Assembly (NCBI RefSeq): GCF_020149915.1 | Contig: NZ_CP083760.1 | Coordinates: 2,914,001-2,978,000, forward strand | DNA from: Candidatus Sulfidibacterium hydrothermale | GTDB taxonomy: Bacteria; Bacteroidota; Bacteroidia; Bacteroidales; F082 | DNA length: 64,000 nt | Direction of reading: 5' to 3' | In this document: piece after piece, positions 18,914 to 26,314 of the stretch | Position numbering within the stretch: position 1 is the first letter of the stretch | How the letters are laid out: each line of letters opens with the position of its first letter | The notes under the pieces: generated by a model | The model's input: the letters and a program-made list of their open reading frames with translations, nothing else | The model's database searches: none | What the model was told of the DNA's origin: nothing | Made by a program: the position numbers and the translations under genes

Positions 18914-20323
18914 TTAAATTTTGCTGATATCAATATCAAAAATGACTGGTTGGTCCGGATTACTACAATGCAACACACACCGGTCGCAAATGGAAAGGTC
19001 ACCGCGCAAACGCCGTTTTACCATATCTTCAATGCTCACCCGCAAAGCATCAATGGAAATTTCTTTGATCACGGCATCGGCAAAGGCATACATCAGCAAC
19101 ATCCGGGCGTCGGCAAACGGAATACCCCGCTGCATCAGATAAAACAAAGCTTCGTTATCGAGCTGTCCCACCGAAGCCCCGTGGCTGCACTGCACATCGT
19201 CGGCATAAATTTCGAGATGGGGCATGGTATCAATGCGGGCTGTCTTTGTCAACAAAATATTGGCATTTTTCTGAAAAGCATTCGACTGCTGGGCATCGCG
19301 TTTGACATAAATATATCCGTTAAAAACGCCGGTAGCTTCGTTGTCAAGAATCCCCTTAAAAAGCTGATTACTATCACAATTTGGCACGTTATGATACACA
19401 TTCACCTGGTTATCGATATGTTGCTTTTGATCCATCAGGTATAATCCCCGGATATCTGACCAGGCCCCGGAACCATTCATAAAATCGTGTATCTCATTAC
19501 GAATCAATCCGCCATTGAGCGAAAAAGCATTAATCTTCAGCCGGCTGCTGGCCTCCTGATGGAGTGCTGTCTGATTCAGTAAAACCGTTTCATTATTCAG
19601 GTTTTGCAACTTATACAACTCCAGTTCTGCCTTCTCGCCTAAAAATACTTCGTTGACTTTATTAATAAAACCGGCATGATGGTTTACCGAATCGTCACAA
19701 TGTAGCAAACGCAATTTGGCATTCTTTCCCAAAACGATCAGGTTACGGACGTTGATCATCAATCCCGGTTTATTCAGAATATGGATCACCTGAAAAGTCG
19801 TATCCACTTCCACTCCGTCAGGAACATAAATAAACACCCCATCAGGAGCCGCAGCAAGATTTAATGATTTAAAGCCGTCCGTTTGGGGCATTATTTTCCC
19901 CCAATGCTCTTTAACCAGCTCGGGAAATTCACGAAGAGCTGCTGAAAGGCTGGCTACGATCACACCGTTTTTATCCCGGGTAATTTTTTCTTCTTCGGGA
20001 GCATAAAAGCTGCCATTTAACACGGAAATAACCCGAGACTCAAATCCATGCACTTCACAAAGAAAGATCTGGCTCAGTTCTTTTTCGTAAGGAACCGGAC
20101 GGTCAAAAAGATGCCAGTCGGTTTCCAATGCTGTTTTCAGATCCGTATGGCGCCAGCGCTCCATCCGGTTGTGAGGAAATCCGGACTGCTGAAAAGCAGC
20201 CAGGGCTTCCTGATGCAACTTATTCTCCGCCAAAGCATGGGCGCCACTATCTTTCAGCCGTTCCGAAAGATGACGAACAATCTTTTCCTCAAGCGGGAAT
20301 TTTGTTTTTTCTTTTTTCATCAT
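18914..20323 (-). CDS. sufD: Fe-S assembly scaffold protein SufD
   Basis: Subunit of the SufBC2D scaffold. The right-handed beta-helix core is seen in LLHCDDSVNHHAGFINKV, GILDNEATGVFNGYIYVK and SHGASVGQLDNEALFYLMQR (the His-Gly-Ala region near residue 390). The C-terminal helices end in IDALRVSIEDMVKRRL. At 469 residues it is slightly longer than E. coli SufD, as in other Bacteroidota. Two ATG codons in tandem make either the start. It lies 9 bases after sufC. Confidence 0.95.
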   Translation of the reverse strand: MMKKEKTKFPLEEKIVRHLSERLKDSGAHALAENKLHQEALAAFQQSGFPHNRMERWRHTDLKTALETDWHLFDRPVPYEKELSQIFLCEVHGFESRVISVLNGSFYAPEEEKITRDKNGVIVASLSAALREFPELVKEHWGKIMPQTDGFKSLNLAAAPDGVFIYVPDGVEVDTTFQVIHILNKPGLMINVRNLIVLGKNAKLRLLHCDDSVNHHAGFINKVNEVFLGEKAELELYKLQNLNNETVLLNQTALHQEASSRLKINAFSLNGGLIRNEIHDFMNGSGAWSDIRGLYLMDQKQHIDNQVNVYHNVPNCDSNQLFKGILDNEATGVFNGYIYVKRDAQQSNAFQKNANILLTKTARIDTMPHLEIYADDVQCSHGASVGQLDNEALFYLMQRGIPFADARMLLMYAFADAVIKEISIDALRVSIEDMVKRRLRGDLSICDRCVLHCSNPDQPVIFDIDISKI

Positions 20324-20332
20324 TTCATTTTC

Positions 20333-21097
20333 TTACACCGACTCAGCACCAAATTGTTCTTTGATCCATTCATACCCTTTTTCTTCCAGTTCGAGTGCCA
20401 GTTTCTTGCCACCCGATTTTACAATACGTCCGTCGTACATTACATGAACAAAATCCGGAACGATATAGTCGAGCAGACGCTGATAGTGCGTAATCACCAC
20501 AAAGGCATTTTCATCCGATTTCAGCTGATTTACTCCATTGGCCACCACCCGGAGCGCATCAATATCCAACCCGGAATCGGTTTCGTCCAGGATGGCCAGT
20601 TCCGGTTCAAGCATGGCCATCTGAAAAATTTCATTTTTCTTTTTTTCGCCTCCGGAAAACCCTTCATTTACCGAACGGTTGGTTAATTTCGACTGGATCT
20701 GGACCAACTTTTTCTTTTCTTCCATTTTCATCAGAAATTCCTTGGCAGAAATCGGGGGTTTCCCCTGATATTCCCGTTTGGCATTGAGAGCCGTACGCAT
20801 AAAGTTGGTCATACTAACGCCCGGTATTTCAATCGGATATTGAAAACTCAGGAAGATTCCTTCATTGGCCCGTTTATCCGGAGTCCAGTCATTGATTACC
20901 TGACCTTTATAAATAATCTCACCCTGGGTAATTTCATATCCTTCACGACCGGTAATGGCTGCCGCCAGCGTACTTTTACCGGTACCATTTGGCCCCATAA
21001 TGGCATGTACTTCTCCTTTGTTTACGCTAAAATTCAGCCCTTTAATGATTTCTTTTCCATTAATGGAAACATGCAGATTTTTTATGTTTAAAAGCAT
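20333..21097 (-). CDS. sufC: SUF ABC-type ATPase SufC
   Basis: Cytoplasmic ABC ATPase of the SufBCD complex. Walker A is GPNGTGKST (residues 35-43), the signature loop is FSGGEKKKNEI, Walker B is LAILDETDSGLD, and a switch histidine follows in VITHYQRLLDY. At 254 residues it is standard. Normally sufC follows sufB closely. Here 658 bases containing a four-helix-bundle gene and repeats separate them, so a separate promoter or mRNA processing in the insert would be needed for balanced expression. Confidence 0.97.
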   Translation of the reverse strand: MLLNIKNLHVSINGKEIIKGLNFSVNKGEVHAIMGPNGTGKSTLAAAITGREGYEITQGEIIYKGQVINDWTPDKRANEGIFLSFQYPIEIPGVSMTNFMRTALNAKREYQGKPPISAKEFLMKMEEKKKLVQIQSKLTNRSVNEGFSGGEKKKNEIFQMAMLEPELAILDETDSGLDIDALRVVANGVNQLKSDENAFVVITHYQRLLDYIVPDFVHVMYDGRIVKSGGKKLALELEEKGYEWIKEQFGAESV

Positions 21098-21137
21098 TTT
21101 TTTTATATTTATCCGGCCTGACCGGGTTGATGATTCT

Positions 21138-21234
21138 TTTTAAGTGCCTTAAGTTTGAAGTATTTGAAGTGCCTTAAGTTTGAAGTACTTCAAGTACTTA
21201 AAATACTTAAAGTTATAACGTCATTATGTTTTCC
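21138..21234. repeat. AAGTACTT-family repeat, left flank of the four-helix-bundle gene
   Basis: Several direct copies of AAGTGCCTTAAGTTTGAAGT are followed by AAGTACTTCAAGTACTT. The right end, 21205-21234, is a 30-base near-exact direct repeat of 21683-21713 (ACTTAAAGTTATAACGTCAT and on). It covers the last codons and stop of the gene at 21224-21589. Confidence 0.75.
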
Positions 21235-21589
21235 CTTTCAATTTTTTTCCAATTGAAGTAAAAATCGCTATCAATTCGTGTGCTTCTTTCAAAATCAATT
21301 GTATCCTTTCTTCTTCTAACAAATTTAAATCTGAAATAATTTCTAACCAATAAATTGTTTCATTGGCTTCACTTTCACATATTTTAATTCTATTAATAAA
21401 ATCTGCTTTACTTCTTGCCCGGTTCGCTTCTCTGTAGTTTGCACCAATACTTGTTCCCGATTTTGTTATTTGATTTTTAATTACATGATTTTCAACAGTA
21501 TTTGGAATAGATCCCGAAAGGGCAATAATACTCATTGCAAACTTTCTTGTCCTTTTTTCCAGTTCATCACCAAATACCTTATTGTTCAT
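21224..21589 (-). CDS. Four-helix-bundle protein (23S rRNA intervening-sequence protein family)
   Basis: A 121-residue all-helical protein with the family core QITKSGTSIGANYREANRAR followed by SKADFINRIKICESEANE and TIYWLEII. The family (PF05635/TIGR02436-like) includes proteins encoded in intervening sequences of 23S rRNA genes and is related to the Avd accessory protein of diversity-generating retroelements. Its molecular role is unknown. The gene interrupts the sufB-sufC junction on the operon strand, leaving 166 bases to sufB and 126 to sufC, all repeat-rich. Its stop codon lies inside a 30-base direct repeat whose second copy precedes the gene. This suggests it moves or duplicates together with its flanks. 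Confidence 0.88.
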   Translation of the reverse strand: MNNKVFGDELEKRTRKFAMSIIALSGSIPNTVENHVIKNQITKSGTSIGANYREANRARSKADFINRIKICESEANETIYWLEIISDLNLLEEERIQLILKEAHELIAIFTSIGKKLKGKT

Positions 21590-21609
21590 TTCTGTTAACT
21601 TTTACCTAT

Positions 21610-21713
21610 TTCAAATTTTAGGCACTTTAGGCACTTCTAACTTTAAGTACTTGAAATGCCTTAAGTTTGAAATACTTCAAGTACTTAAAGTTATAACGTC
21701 ATTATGTTTTTCC
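21610..21713. repeat. AAGTACTT-family repeat, right flank of the four-helix-bundle gene
   Basis: Contains a perfect 17-bp inverted repeat, AACTTTAAGTACTTGAA (21639-21655) and its complement (21676-21692), with a 20-base loop that can fold in the suf mRNA. It ends with the 30-base direct repeat 21683-21713 shared with the other flank. Confidence 0.75.
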
Positions 21714-21755
21714 TTAGCATTTTTTCCACTTCCGACTTCCATCTTCCGTCTCCTT

Positions 21756-23210
21756 TCACCCCACACTTCCTTCCAACGTAATGGCCAGCAATTTTTGCGC
21801 TTCCACAGCAAATTCCATGGGCAACTTATTTAAAACCTGTTTAGCATAACCATTTACAATTAACCCAATGGCTTTTTCCATATCAATGCCGCGCTGCTGG
21901 CAATAAAACAACTGATCATCCGAAATTTTCGACGTAGTGGCTTCGTGTTCTACAATTGCACTGTCGTTGGCCGTTTTAATGTACGGGAAAGTGTGTGCAC
22001 CACACTGATCGCCCAACAACAGCGAGTCACATTGGGAATAATTTCGGGCATTATCTGCTTTTTTTGACACACGCACCAAACCACGGTAGCTGTTGTTGCT
22101 TTTTCCGGCAGAAATCCCTTTAGAGATAATGGTGCTTTTGGTATTTTTTCCAATATGAATCATTTTGGTACCTGTATCCGCCTGTTGATAATTATTCGTT
22201 ACCGCAACCGAATAAAATTCTCCCACAGAATAATCCCCCATCAAAACACAACTGGGATATTTCCAGGTAATGGCCGAACCGGTTTCCACCTGTGTCCAGC
22301 TGATTTTTGAATGGTGTCCTTTACAAAGTCCGCGTTTGGTCACAAAGTTGTAAATACCGCCTTTCCCTTCTTTATCTCCCGGATACCAGTTCTGCACCGT
22401 AGAATATTTCACTTCGGCATCATCGTGAGCAATAATCTCCACAATGGCAGCATGCAGCTGGTTTTCGTCACGCATCGGCGCTGTACAGCCCTCGAGGTAA
22501 CTGACATACCCGCCGTCATCAGCGATCAACAGTGTTCGTTCAAACTGTCCGGTATTGGCTGCATTAATCCGGAAATAGGTAGAAAGCTCAATAGGACACC
22601 GCACACCTTTCGGGATATAGCAAAACGAACCATCGCTAAACACCGCTGAATTCAAAGCAGCAAAATAATTATCGGTATACGGCACCACCGTACCGAGATA
22701 TTTTTTTACCAAATCCGGATATTTTTGCACGGCTTCGCCGAAAGAGCAGAAAATAATATCGTGTTTGGCCAGGGTTTCCTGAAAAGTGGTTTTTACCGAA
22801 ACACTGTCAATCACCGCATCCACAGCCACACCACTCAGCCGTTTTTGCTCTTCGAGTGAAATCCCCAGTTTGTTAAATGTTTCCAGCAATTCAGGGTCCA
22901 CTTCATCCAAACTTTCCAACTCTTTTTTGGGTTTGGGTGCCGAGTAATAGATGATATCCTGATAATTGATCGGCGGGTGATGCAACAAAGCCCAATCGGG
23001 TTCCTCCAGTGTAAGCCAATGGCGGAAAGCTTTCAACCGAAATTCCAAAAGCCATTCCGGTTCATTTTTCTTTTTGGAAATAAAACGGATTGTATCTTCG
23101 GTGAGTCCTTTGGGGGCTTGTTCTGCCTCAATATCCGTAACAAAACCGTACTTATATTCTCCTGATGTGACTTCTTCCAAAACCCGCTTATCACTCTTTT
23201 CGTCACTCAT
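21756..23210 (-). CDS. sufB: Fe-S assembly scaffold protein SufB
   Basis: Core scaffold on which new Fe-S clusters are built. Recognisable stretches are [75 protein letters not shown] and the C-terminal [20 protein letters not shown]. At 484 residues the length is typical. It is the promoter-proximal gene of the suf cluster. A TAATTTTG box lies upstream at 23246-23253. No IscR/SufR-type repressor gene is nearby. Confidence 0.97.
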   Translation of the reverse strand: MSDEKSDKRVLEEVTSGEYKYGFVTDIEAEQAPKGLTEDTIRFISKKKNEPEWLLEFRLKAFRHWLTLEEPDWALLHHPPINYQDIIYYSAPKPKKELESLDEVDPELLETFNKLGISLEEQKRLSGVAVDAVIDSVSVKTTFQETLAKHDIIFCSFGEAVQKYPDLVKKYLGTVVPYTDNYFAALNSAVFSDGSFCYIPKGVRCPIELSTYFRINAANTGQFERTLLIADDGGYVSYLEGCTAPMRDENQLHAAIVEIIAHDDAEVKYSTVQNWYPGDKEGKGGIYNFVTKRGLCKGHHSKISWTQVETGSAITWKYPSCVLMGDYSVGEFYSVAVTNNYQQADTGTKMIHIGKNTKSTIISKGISAGKSNNSYRGLVRVSKKADNARNYSQCDSLLLGDQCGAHTFPYIKTANDSAIVEHEATTSKISDDQLFYCQQRGIDMEKAIGLIVNGYAKQVLNKLPMEFAVEAQKLLAITLEGSVG

Positions 23211-23245
23211 GATCTATCTATTTAGATTAATTTTAAATTGAGCTG

Positions 23246-23253
23246 CAAAATTA
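23246..23253 (-). promoter_or_regulatory. Possible -7 box of the suf operon
   Basis: On the minus strand TAATTTTG, a TAnnTTTG match, lies 36 bases before the sufB ATG. The nearest TTG (23270-23272) is only 16 bases upstream, so the -33 part is uncertain. Confidence 0.4.
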
Positions 23254-23479
23254 CAAAATAAAAGGTACCCAAGGAGGTTTGGATGGGAAGATTTTTGATG
23301 TGGGATGGAAGATGGAAAGAGGTTTGGATGTGAGGATGTTTGATGGAGGATGTAGGGATGTTCGATGTTTTTCTTTAGTGAGGGGAAGGGTCATCAGTAA
23401 ACTGGTCATTGGAAATGATGAACGATAAATGTTGGGGAATGAACTGATGAAAGGAAAAAAGTCATTGGTCATTGATTGA

Positions 23480-23560
23480 TTTTAAGCCTTTGGCGTTCTG
23501 CGTTTGGGATTTTTTTGTGATTTGTTTTTTTGTTTTTTGGGATTTCTAACATTGGTCATT
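23480..23560. repeat. T-rich intergenic repeat module, first copy
   Basis: TTTGGCGTTCTGCGTTTGGG followed by a run of T-rich GATTTGTTTTTTTGTTTTTTGG and GATTTCTAAC...GGTCATTAGTCA. The same order of blocks recurs at 23765-23905, partly at 24265-24302, and in inverted orientation at 9030-9062. Confidence 0.55.
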
Positions 23561-23764
23561 AGTCACTGGCATTGGGAAGGATGAACGATGAATGGTGAGT
23601 GACGAATTGTGAATCGTTGATTTTCAAGATTTTACCTGTATTTCCACTGTCATACTGAACGGAGTGCAGCGCAGTGAAGGATCTAAAAATAATCACGACT
23701 GTTCAAAGAGATTCTTCGCTACACTCAGAAGGACAAAATAGTTGATCTTTTGCGTTTTTTTTGC

Positions 23765-23905
23765 CTTTTGGGATTTCTAACCTGGTCATTAGTCATTGGA
23801 TGATTGGTTGGTTTTAAGCAGTTTGGCGTTCTGCGTTCTGTGTTTTGCGTTTAGGGTTTGAGATTTTTTTGTCATTTGCTTTTTTGTTTTTTGGAATTTC
23901 CCACT
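23765..23905. repeat. T-rich intergenic repeat module, second copy
   Basis: Repeats the GGGATTTCTAACxTGGTCAT, TTTGGCGTTCTGCGTTCTG and TTTTTTTGTCATTTGCTTTT blocks of 23480-23560 in the same orientation and runs directly into an AAGTACTT repeat. Confidence 0.55.
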
Positions 23906-23965
23906 TTAGGCACTTGAAGTATTTGAAGTACTTAAAATTTGAAGTGTGAAGTACTTAAAGTTAGA
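23899..23965. repeat. AAGTACTT-family repeat, copy near the composite element
   Basis: CCCACTTTAGGCACTTGAAG, TTTGAAGTACTTAAAATTTG and GAAGTACTTAAAGTTAG units. Like the copy at 9068-9143 it lies beside a composite hairpin element. Confidence 0.6.
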
Positions 23966-23975
23966 CCGATCCGTG

Positions 23976-24268
23976 CTTATAATTAATCCCTTCGGGATTA
24001 AACCAAAATAACCCTGTACGAAGTGCAGGGAAATAAACCCATCAGAGAATCATAACCCCGAAGGGGTTGAACACCGGCCTCTGAATAAATTCAGAGTCAA
24101 TGGTAATAAGTTGTCCCTACAGGACTCCAATATATCACATCTTCCGTATTTACACAGACGAAACCGGGAAATTATCGTTCGAGCGGGATGCTTAAACAAT
24201 GAAGAAGTAAAAGAGATTCTTCGCTACGCTCAGAAGGACAAAATAGTTGGTTATTAATATTTTATTTG
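23976..24268 (-). repeat. Composite multi-hairpin intergenic element, copy B (inverted)
   Basis: The reverse complement of the element at 9178-9462, with all palindromes kept: TAATCCCttcGGGATTA (23984-24000), CCCTGtacgaagtgCAGGG (24012-24030), AACCCCgaaGGGGTT (24054-24068), CTCTGAAtaaaTTCAGAG (24079-24096) and GTCCCtacAGGAC (24113-24125, one G-U in RNA). It ends with AGATTCTTCGCTACGCTCAG. The two copies point in opposite directions about 14.5 kb apart and flank the leu-cysM-suf block. Confidence 0.8.
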
Positions 24269-24386
24269 TTTTTGTCATTTCTCTTTTGTTTTTTGGGATT
24301 TTAAAGCAATCAAACAAATCATTCCGACAAAAAAGAGAAGAAAAAACATATTTTTTTTCAGCGTTCGAACATTTTAAAAAAAATTG

Positions 24387-24394
24387 TACATTTG
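24387..24394 (+). promoter_or_regulatory. -7 box of tRNA-Gln
   Basis: TACATTTG matches TAnnTTTG and ends 9 bases before the tRNA 5' end, a spacing consistent with transcription starting just before the mature tRNA. Confidence 0.6.
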
Positions 24395-24403
24395 CACCCC
24401 GAT

Positions 24404-24474
24404 TGTCCGATGGTGTAATGGCAGCACTGCAGATTTTGGTTCTGCCTGTCCAGGTTCGAATCCTGGTCGGACAA
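24404..24474 (+). tRNA. tRNA-Gln (anticodon TTG)
   Basis: A complete 71-base cloverleaf. Acceptor arms are TGTCCGA (24404-24410) and TCGGACA (24467-24473). The anticodon stem GCAGA/TCTGC encloses the loop TTTTGGT with anticodon TTG at 24436-24438, and the T arm is CCAGGTTCGAATCCTGG. Discriminator A is at 24474. CCA is not encoded. A terminator follows before rimP, so the tRNA is its own transcript. Confidence 0.96.
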
Positions 24475-24497
24475 CGAAGGTTAAACGAGAATGATTT

Positions 24498-24522
24498 GGA
24501 GGGGACGCATGTCCCCTCTTTT
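24498..24522 (+). terminator. Intrinsic terminator after tRNA-Gln
   Basis: GAGGGGAC gcat GTCCCCTC followed by TTTT: an 8-bp GC-rich stem with a 4-base loop, between the tRNA and the rimP ATG. Confidence 0.8.
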
Positions 24523-24529
24523 GTTGAAA

Positions 24530-24991
24530 ATGATTAGCAAAACACAAATAGAACGTTGGGCTGAAGAACAGCTGAAAGATACTGACCGGTTTGTAGTGCA
24601 GGTAAAAGTAAGTAACGACAATGTTATTAATGTCATTATTGACAGCGACAGCGGCGTAACCATTGAGCATTGCATTGCTTTAAGCCGGTATATCGAGCAG
24701 CATCTTGATCGCGACAAAGAAGATTTTGAGCTGAAAGTTCTTTCGTCCGGATTGGAGTATCCTTTTTCGCTCCTGAGACAATACAAAAAATATCTTGGGA
24801 AACGGATCCAACTGAAAATGGCGGACGGTACAGAAAAAAAAGGGATTTTACAGGAGGCTGAAACCGACCATATTGTACTTCAGGAAGAAATAGAGAAAAA
24901 ATATAAGAAAAATGTCCGGCGTATTCCGGGGGAAACACTACACATTCCCATGGAACAAATTAAACAGGCCAAAGCCGTGATTGAATTTTAA
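24530..24991 (+). CDS. rimP: Ribosome maturation factor RimP
   Basis: Acts in late assembly of the 30S subunit. Starting at the ATG at 24530 (MISKTQIERWAEEQL) gives 153 residues, as usual, and begins right after the tRNA terminator; an upstream in-frame start would run through that hairpin. The central VIIDSDSGVTIEHCIALSR, FELKVLSSGLEYPF and the C-terminal Sm-like barrel GKRIQLKMADGTEKKGILQ are the family pattern. It is the first gene of the conserved rimP-nusA-infB operon, with nusA 19 bases downstream. Confidence 0.94.
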   Translation: MISKTQIERWAEEQLKDTDRFVVQVKVSNDNVINVIIDSDSGVTIEHCIALSRYIEQHLDRDKEDFELKVLSSGLEYPFSLLRQYKKYLGKRIQLKMADGTEKKGILQEAETDHIVLQEEIEKKYKKNVRRIPGETLHIPMEQIKQAKAVIEF

Positions 24992-25010
24992 CTGACAAAA
25001 CAAAAAAACA

Positions 25011-26246
25011 ATGGATAACATAAACTTAGTCGAAAACTTCTCGGAATTTAAAGAGTTTAAAAATATCGACAGAGAAACCATGATGCGCATCATCGAAGAT
25101 GTGTTTCACAGTATGCTGGCCAAAAAATACGGTGAAGAAAGTAACTTCGACGTGATTGTAAACATTGACCGCGGTGACCTGGAGATCTGGCACAACCGCG
25201 AGATTGTGGAAGACGGCGAAGTAGAAAATCCGAACACTCAAATTGCTTATTCTGATGCCATTAAAATAGAACCCGACTTTGAAGTAGGAGAAGAAGTTTC
25301 CGAACAGATCTTTTTATCCGATTTTGGCCGTCGTGAGATTCTCAATGTACGCCAGGCGTTGGTAGCCCGTGTAATGGATTACGAAAAAGACAATATTTAC
25401 AAAAAATACAAAGAAAAAGTTGGCGAAGTCGTTACAGCAGAAGTTTATCAAATCTGGAAAAAAGAGATTCTGCTGCTTGACGATGAAAATATTGAACTGA
25501 TTCTCCCCAAATCGGAACAAATTCCTTCCGATTACTTTAAAAAAGGAGATAATATCCGCGCCGTGGTTTCCAAAGTGGACATGCGCAACAATACACCGGT
25601 GATCATCTTGTCACGTACTTCCCCTGTATTCCTGGAAAGACTTTTTGAACAGGAAGTTCCGGAAATCTACGACGGACTGATCACCATCAAAAAAATTGTG
25701 CGTGTTCCGGGTGAAAGAGCAAAAGTGGCGGTTGAATCGTATGACGACCGTATTGATCCGGTAGGCGCTTGTGTCGGGATGAAAGGATCACGTATTCATG
25801 GTATCGTGCGGGAGCTTCGCAACGAAAACATCGACGTGATCAACTACACAACCAACGACAGCCTTTTCATCCAGCGGGCACTTTCCCCGGCTAAAATTAC
25901 CTCGATCCATCTCGATGAAGAAAACCATCGTGCCGATGTGTATATGCGACCCGATCAGGTTTCGCTTGCCATCGGAAAAGGCGGATTCAACATCCGGCTG
26001 GCCGGACAGCTGACCGGTTATGAAATTGATGTGTACCGCGACACCGATACGGACACAGAAGATGTAAAACTGCAGGAATTTTCCGATGAAATTGACCAGT
26101 GGATCATTGACGAGCTGATCAACATCGGCTGCGATACTGCAAAAAGTGTATTGGAGCTCGATGTAGAAGAACTGGTGAACCGTACAGACCTTGAAGAAGA
26201 AACCATTCGTGAGGTCATTCGTATTCTGAAAGCAGAATTTGAATAA
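25011..26246 (+). CDS. nusA: Transcription termination/antitermination factor NusA
   Basis: Binds RNA polymerase and nascent RNA to control pausing and termination. The N-terminal polymerase-binding domain is at about residues 1-125, S1 at about 135-200 (VGEVVTAEVYQIWKKEILLL), and KH1/KH2 at about 235-345 (DPVGACVGMKGSRIHGIV, SLAIGKGGFNIRLAGQLTGY). A short acidic tail follows with one helix-hairpin-helix-like repeat (DIEELVNRTDLEEETIREV-like). At 411 residues it lacks the long C-terminal repeats of E. coli NusA, which is normal outside Proteobacteria. It lies between rimP and infB. Confidence 0.96.
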   Translation: MDNINLVENFSEFKEFKNIDRETMMRIIEDVFHSMLAKKYGEESNFDVIVNIDRGDLEIWHNREIVEDGEVENPNTQIAYSDAIKIEPDFEVGEEVSEQIFLSDFGRREILNVRQALVARVMDYEKDNIYKKYKEKVGEVVTAEVYQIWKKEILLLDDENIELILPKSEQIPSDYFKKGDNIRAVVSKVDMRNNTPVIILSRTSPVFLERLFEQEVPEIYDGLITIKKIVRVPGERAKVAVESYDDRIDPVGACVGMKGSRIHGIVRELRNENIDVINYTTNDSLFIQRALSPAKITSIHLDEENHRADVYMRPDQVSLAIGKGGFNIRLAGQLTGYEIDVYRDTDTDTEDVKLQEFSDEIDQWIIDELINIGCDTAKSVLELDVEELVNRTDLEEETIREVIRILKAEFE

Positions 26247-26314
26247 TATTGTTGCCGTTAAGCAAACAAATAGTATATTTCAGGAGTTAAAAAAGAAATA
26301 AAAGTAAAAACTAT

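Larger units (their letters stand above)
23211..24403. other. 1.2-kb gene-free repeat region upstream of sufB
   Basis: Holds no credible gene. From left to right: the sufB promoter region; a GATG-rich low-complexity tract (about 23270-23360); a T-rich module with TTTGGCGTTCTGCGTTT (23480-23560) repeated at 23815-23905; ATTGGTCATTAGTCA units; a TTCTTCGCTACACTCAGAAGG unit (23705-23745); an AAGTACTT repeat; the inverted composite hairpin element; and the tRNA-Gln promoter. It looks like an accumulation site for short repeats rather than one unit. Confidence 0.7.

Noticed and set aside
18910-19002. N-terminal extension of SufS to 19002
   Set aside because: It would overlap the sufD end by almost 90 bases; starting at 18909 gives the normal SufS N-terminus and length.
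21138-21713. CRISPR-like impression of repeated AAGTACTT units
   Set aside because: Units vary in length, occur in both orientations and have no regular spacers or cas genes nearby.
23251-23472. 73-codon minus-strand frame in the repeat region
   Set aside because: Ser/Pro/Thr-rich translation of the GATG low-complexity tract, with no start context.
24491-24529. Upstream start of rimP
   Set aside because: The extension runs through the tRNA terminator hairpin and gives residues not found in RimP.
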